Source: Gammaproteobacteria bacterium
Lineage (GTDB): Bacteria > Pseudomonadota > Gammaproteobacteria > Chromatiales > Chromatiaceae
NCBI GenBank assembly: GCA_015231665.1
Contig: JADGBD010000091.1
Coordinates: 1-7,540 of the forward strand
Direction of reading: 5' to 3'
Length of the DNA stretch: 7,540 nucleotides
Within the stretch, counting starts at the first letter, position 1. Every line of letters begins with the position of its first letter. Under the pieces are notes generated by a model. It saw nothing but the letters and a program-made list of their open reading frames with translations, was not told where the DNA came from and did not search any database. The translations under genes were made by a program, and so were the position numbers. Positions 5,223 to 7,540 of the stretch are shown here, piece after piece.

Positions 5223-5862
5223 AGTCTTTCAGATAGGCGCGAAGGGTCTTAGTGGAAACATCGATACCTTGTCGTTGCAGTGCTTGGTGGATTTTGCCGA
5301 CTAACTCAGTTCGCGGCTTGCCCAGCTCCTCCTTGGCCTCAGGCCAATGGATCAGCACCAGACCACGCAGGATTTCGCGGTAACTGGATTGCGGTGCAGG
5401 GCCTTTCGGGTTGGGTGGTGGATTGGCGCGTCCGGTTTCGCGCTGCAACCGGTCAGTCTCCAGTGAAATGAAATCAGGCAATTTATCAACGGGCCAGCCG
5501 GTCAAAGTCAGCCCGGCGGGAATGGTCGGGCCCTCGCAGGGTTCCTCCGACCACGCAAGCGCCTCATTTATGCTGTATTGGGCCAAGTCATCCAAAGTTT
5601 GGCGGTAACGTTCTTTGGCATCCGCGTCGTCGGAGGATGCGGTGATATAAATAAATCTGCCGAATCTATCCCAAGAATAAAACCCGGCCTGCTCAATGGC
5701 CGTCGCTACTTCACCGATGCTGGCCAGCCGGTGTTCGATAATCTCGAGTACAAACACAAAGGGTGGTGTGCTTTTCTCGGGGGAATCCTGCCACGCCGCC
5801 AGTGTCTCACGGGGGTCATTACCCCAAGGGATAAAAAGAGTTTGTTCTTCCACTTCGGTCAT
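5221..5862 (-). CDS. Unknown 213-residue protein downstream of the integrase
   Basis: The start ATG overlaps the integrase stop (ATGA), so the two are probably translated together. The N-terminal half (MTEVEEQTLFIPWGNDPRET, then VFVLEIIEHRLASIGEVATA and YSWDRFGRFIYIT) looks globular with mixed strand and helix. A Pro-rich linker (RANPPPNPKGPAPQ, about 144-157) follows, and the C-terminus (YREILRGLVLIHWPEAKEEL ... ELVGKIHQALQRQGIDVSTK, then TLRAYLKD) is helical and resembles a small DNA-binding or phage-associated C-terminal module. No catalytic motif, signal peptide or membrane segment. A role as regulator or accessory to integration is plausible from position only. Confidence 0.65.
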   Translation of the reverse strand: MTEVEEQTLFIPWGNDPRETLAAWQDSPEKSTPPFVFVLEIIEHRLASIGEVATAIEQAGFYSWDRFGRFIYITASSDDADAKERYRQTLDDLAQYSINEALAWSEEPCEGPTIPAGLTLTGWPVDKLPDFISLETDRLQRETGRANPPPNPKGPAPQSSYREILRGLVLIHWPEAKEELGKPRTELVGKIHQALQRQGIDVSTKTLRAYLKD

Positions 5863-7061
5863 GCCTTTTTGCGTAGCTCCACCACGTTGTTGTCTGTCTC
5901 GGTCAGTCCGCCCGCAGCGAGCATGGCGGCAGTGGCCTTCTCCATGCTTTCCCGTACCGGGTCGACATTCAGGCGGGCATAGATGGCCGTTGTACTGACG
6001 TTGCGGTGGTTCAGGCTCTTGCCTATCACACTGAGGCTTGCGCCCGTTGCGGCCTGCCAGCTGCCGAGACTTCTACGCAGGTCATGGATACGCAGGTCGC
6101 TTAGCCCTGCCCTGCCGAGGATGCGCTTCCATGCCGTTTTCGGTTCTTCCATGTGGCCGCTGGCGCTGCCGTTGCCTGGGAATACCCAAGGGCCTTCCGC
6201 CTGGGCTTGGCGTTGCTGGAGGATGGCCAGGGCCTCCCCTGTTAGGGGCAGGTTCTGAGCATCGCCGTTCTTTGTCATGGGTATGCGCCAGATACCGCGC
6301 TCCAGACTGACCTCCTCCCAGCGCATTGCCAGCAGGTTGCCACGGCGAGCACCAGTCAGCAGTGACAGGGTGAAGAAGTCCCGCGCTGTTTCGTTGGCTT
6401 CTTCCGCCAGGGCCGCGAAGAAACGGGGTAGCTCATCGCCTTGGAGGAACCTGTCGCGGCTCTGCTCCTTGAATTGCTTGACGCCGATGCAGGGGTTGCT
6501 GCCCTCCCAGCCCCAATCCAGCGCCACGGCGAACACCTTCCGCAGTGTCGCGAGGGTTCTGTTCGCTGCATAGATGCCGTGCTCTTTGCCGATGCGGGCA
6601 TGAAGTCGCTGCACCTCCGCCTTCTTGATGCTGTTCAGCTTGCGCTTGGCCAGGGGGGAGAGATACAGGCGATAGTTCGCATCATCGTTCTTCCAAGACT
6701 TCTTGTAGGGCATGGCATGGCGTTTCAGGTAGTCATCGAAGTGTTCTCCCAAGGTGATTTCTTGGCGTACATTGCGCTTCTGCTCTGCCGGGTTGATGCC
6801 CGATGCCACCTTGCCGTTCAGCTTGGCCGCCTCTTTCTGCGCCATCTCGACCGTGTAGGGTGTGGGAAACTTGCCGATAGTGACGCGCTCCAGCTTGCCG
6901 TCGATACGGCGGAAGAAGCTGAACGTCTTGGTGCCGCTGGAGCTGACCCTGAGCGTTAAGCCCTGGGTCTTGGTGTCGTAGTAGTCGATACGCTTGCCAG
7001 CAGGTGCAGGTGGTAGGGCCTCAAGTGCCTTCTTGGTGAAGCTGATTCGGTTGCTGCTCAT
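5859..7061 (-). CDS. int: P4-type tyrosine site-specific integrase (400 residues)
   Basis: Catalyses recombination between attP and a tRNA gene. Domains: N-terminal arm-binding domain of the DUF4102 type (about 1-90, KKALEALPPAPAGKRIDYYD, GLTLRVSSSGTKTF, TIGKFP); core-binding helices (about 100-195); catalytic domain (about 205-375) with R239 in TGARRGN, K264 in MTKNG, H326 and R329 in RIHDLRR, H352 in LNHRNVSTT and nucleophile Y361 in AIYARL. The catalytic set is complete and the length is typical. GAGGA lies upstream of the ATG, and one GGGGTAAC repeat sits just before it, so Int could bind its own leader. The gene abuts the att site, as usual for P4-like integrases in tRNA genes. Confidence 0.95.
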   Translation of the reverse strand: MSSNRISFTKKALEALPPAPAGKRIDYYDTKTQGLTLRVSSSGTKTFSFFRRIDGKLERVTIGKFPTPYTVEMAQKEAAKLNGKVASGINPAEQKRNVRQEITLGEHFDDYLKRHAMPYKKSWKNDDANYRLYLSPLAKRKLNSIKKAEVQRLHARIGKEHGIYAANRTLATLRKVFAVALDWGWEGSNPCIGVKQFKEQSRDRFLQGDELPRFFAALAEEANETARDFFTLSLLTGARRGNLLAMRWEEVSLERGIWRIPMTKNGDAQNLPLTGEALAILQQRQAQAEGPWVFPGNGSASGHMEEPKTAWKRILGRAGLSDLRIHDLRRSLGSWQAATGASLSVIGKSLNHRNVSTTAIYARLNVDPVRESMEKATAAMLAAGGLTETDNNVVELRKKA

Positions 7062-7075
7062 TGCCGATCCTCGCC

Positions 7076-7157
7076 GGGGTAACTTTTTCCCCGGCAGAAT
7101 GGCCAGGAAAATCAGTGGGCTGAAAAACGGGGTAACGCCGGGGTAACTTGGGGTAAC
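7076..7157 (+). repeat. Left-arm integrase-binding repeats (GGGGTAAC x4)
   Basis: Exact GGGGTAAC occurs at 7076, 7129, 7140 and 7150, the last three 10-11 bp apart (one helical turn) and all in the same direction. A 22-bp block at 7128-7149 is repeated exactly at 7358-7379 on the other side of the tRNA core. This is the layout of arm-type sites bound by the integrase N-terminal domain. Confidence 0.7.
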
Positions 7158-7195
7158 AGTTTTTGGCGTTTTTCGTTAATTCAGGTTAAGGAAAG

Positions 7196-7222
7196 GATAT
7201 AGCTAAGTTGCTGTTTTGTCTA
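7196..7222 (-). promoter_or_regulatory. Weak candidate integrase promoter
   Basis: On the minus strand TAGACA (7222-7217) and TATATC (7201-7196) stand 15 bp apart, about 135 bp before the integrase start and upstream of the left-arm repeats. Spacing is short of the ideal 17, so this is only a candidate. Confidence 0.22.
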
Positions 7223-7230
7223 GCTAGGTT
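7198..7230. repeat. Paired TAGCTA repeats between core and left arm
   Basis: TATAGCTAAGTT (7198-7209) and TCTAGCTAGGTT (7219-7230) match at 10 of 12 positions and are exactly 21 bp apart, two helical turns, so they lie on the same DNA face. This is a plausible binding pair for the AlpA-like excision factor or a host bending protein. Confidence 0.4.
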
Positions 7231-7266
7231 TTGAGTCGTTAAGGTTGGTAAATAGGCCATCCGTGA

Positions 7267-7313
7267 GATTCGTAATCAGTAGGTCGGCGGTTCGATTCCG
7301 CCCATTGGCTCCA
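7267..7313 (+). other. attP core: 3' half of tRNA-Thr(CGT)
   Basis: The segment matches a tRNA from the anticodon arm to the CCA: loop TTCGTAA (7269-7275, anticodon CGT), 3' anticodon strand TCAGT, variable AGGTC, a perfect T-arm (GGCGG 7286-7290, TTCGATT, CCGCC 7298-7302), acceptor strand CATTGGC (7303-7309), discriminator T and CCA 7311-7313. The 5' half is missing: no acceptor partner GCCAATG precedes it, and the 5' anticodon strand does not pair. It is therefore not a working tRNA but the crossover region that would restore the host gene after integration. The core may extend a little beyond 7313. Confidence 0.8.
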
Positions 7314-7321
7314 TAAAATCA

Positions 7322-7355
7322 AAGGCTTAGCTCTATTTTGCGCTGGGCCTTTTTT
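7322..7355 (+). terminator. Terminator directly after the tRNA 3' end, plus strand
   Basis: AAGGCTTAGC (7322-7331) pairs with GCTGGGCCTT (7342-7351) over 10 bp including two G-T pairs, with a 10-nt loop and a T-run at 7350-7355. It begins 8 bp after the CCA, where a tRNA gene's own terminator would be. Confidence 0.6.
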
Positions 7356-7358
7356 GTC

Positions 7359-7377
7359 GGGGTAACGCCGGGGTAAC
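7359..7377 (+). repeat. Right-arm integrase-binding repeats (GGGGTAAC x2)
   Basis: GGGGTAAC at 7359 and 7370, within an exact copy of the 22-bp block found at 7128. Its presence beyond the tRNA 3' end means that element DNA, not host DNA, lies on this side too, as in an unintegrated attP. Confidence 0.7.
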
Positions 7378-7420
7378 TTTCGGCAAAAAATCCGCCTGCT
7401 GTCTGCCCAGATTCCAGCCA

Positions 7421-7444
7421 CAAAAAACCCGGCTCAGGGCCGGG
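7421..7444 (-). terminator. Rho-independent terminator of the leftward operon
   Basis: On the minus strand CCCGGC, a five-base loop and GCCGGG are followed by TTTTTT (7427-7422). It lies about 30 bp after the RusA-like stop at 7476 and before attP, closing the operon on the circular map. Confidence 0.85.
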
Positions 7445-7475
7445 AGGTGGTCAGAGCAATTTCCGTTGATTCCGG

Positions 7476-7540
7476 TCAGATCGAATCCAGGTCGATCGGG
7501 GTGATCCTCACGTCAAGAAAACCGAGGCGGCCTTGAGGAC
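7476..7540 (-). CDS. RusA-like protein, C-terminal end (continues from base 1 on the circle)
   Basis: Read on the minus strand from the right edge, this frame encodes the end of the RusA-like protein: PQG shared with the left-edge copy, then RLGFLDVRITPIDLDSI and TGA at 7478-7476. The RLGFLDVRIT stretch aligns with the final beta-strand of E. coli RusA (GGRLELTITEM as recalled), as a genuine C-terminus should. This is the main protein-level evidence that the two window ends join with an 11-bp overlap. A rho-independent terminator follows about 30 bp downstream. Confidence 0.68.
   Translation of the reverse strand, partial: PQGRLGFLDVRITPIDLDSI
7530..7540. repeat. Terminal direct repeat, right copy
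   Basis: Second copy of GCCTTGAGGAC, identical to bases 1-11. It is read here as the circular overlap; the unique circle would be 7,529 bp. Confidence 0.8.

Noticed and set aside
7242..7313. A complete functional tRNA gene
   Set aside because: GGTTGGTA at 7243-7250 vaguely recalls a D-arm, but no 5' acceptor strand complementary to CATTGGC exists and the 5' anticodon strand does not pair.
7239..7421. 60-codon minus-strand ORF across the tRNA region (contains WAESNRRPTDYESHG)
   Set aside because: It is the antisense translation of a tRNA 3' half, a common spurious prediction, and has no ribosome binding site or context.

Overview
The window looks like the complete sequence of a small, GC-rich, circular integrative element from a gammaproteobacterium. 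The GC-rich third codon positions, the protein types and the tRNA fit a Pseudomonas-like host, but that assignment is an inference. The first 11 bases recur as the last 11. When the ends are overlapped there, a RusA-like reading frame that enters the left edge on the minus strand continues in frame at the right edge and ends at a stop codon, closing a circle of about 7,529 bp. All credible protein genes lie on the minus strand. No capsid, portal, terminase, lysis, conjugation, partition or classical repressor gene is visible. This is the profile of a minimal phage satellite or other integrating replicon, not of a whole phage.

Right-hand region, about 7062-7475: an attP-like site. Its core is the 3' half of a tRNA-Thr (anticodon CGT) at 7267-7313. 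GGGGTAAC repeats flank the core on both sides (four copies on the left, two on the right), as expected of the arm-type integrase sites of a circular, unintegrated form. A plus-strand terminator follows the tRNA 3' end directly, and a minus-strand terminator ends the operon at 7421-7444.

Genes in order of transcription (right to left): a P4-type tyrosine integrase (7061-5859); an unknown 213-aa protein; a regulatory gap with three nested inverted repeats and a possible promoter (5168-5222); an AlpA/excisionase-like helix-turn-helix protein; a short gap with a candidate plus-strand small RNA antisense to the leader of the replication genes (about 4799-4863); a CHC2 zinc-finger primase fragment lacking a catalytic domain; a RepA-like hexameric helicase; and a 165-aa protein whose gene carries 14 GTTTCC/GGAAAC repeats in 221 bp, a probable iteron origin.

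The operon continues with an Erf-type single-strand annealing protein, a 69-aa unknown, a 109-aa zinc-ribbon protein, an 83-aa acidic unknown and a RuvC-like resolvase. A gap with a lambda-cos-like sequence then precedes the RusA-like gene, whose catalytic residues are mostly replaced. Most neighbouring genes overlap by ATGA or similar, so the operon is probably translationally coupled.

Taken together, the integrase and AlpA-like protein would handle integration and excision. The zinc-finger protein, helicase and iteron protein would start replication with host polymerases and primase, and the Erf, RuvC and RusA-like proteins would process recombination intermediates. Packaging, if any, would have to come from a helper phage acting on a site such as the cos-like sequence.
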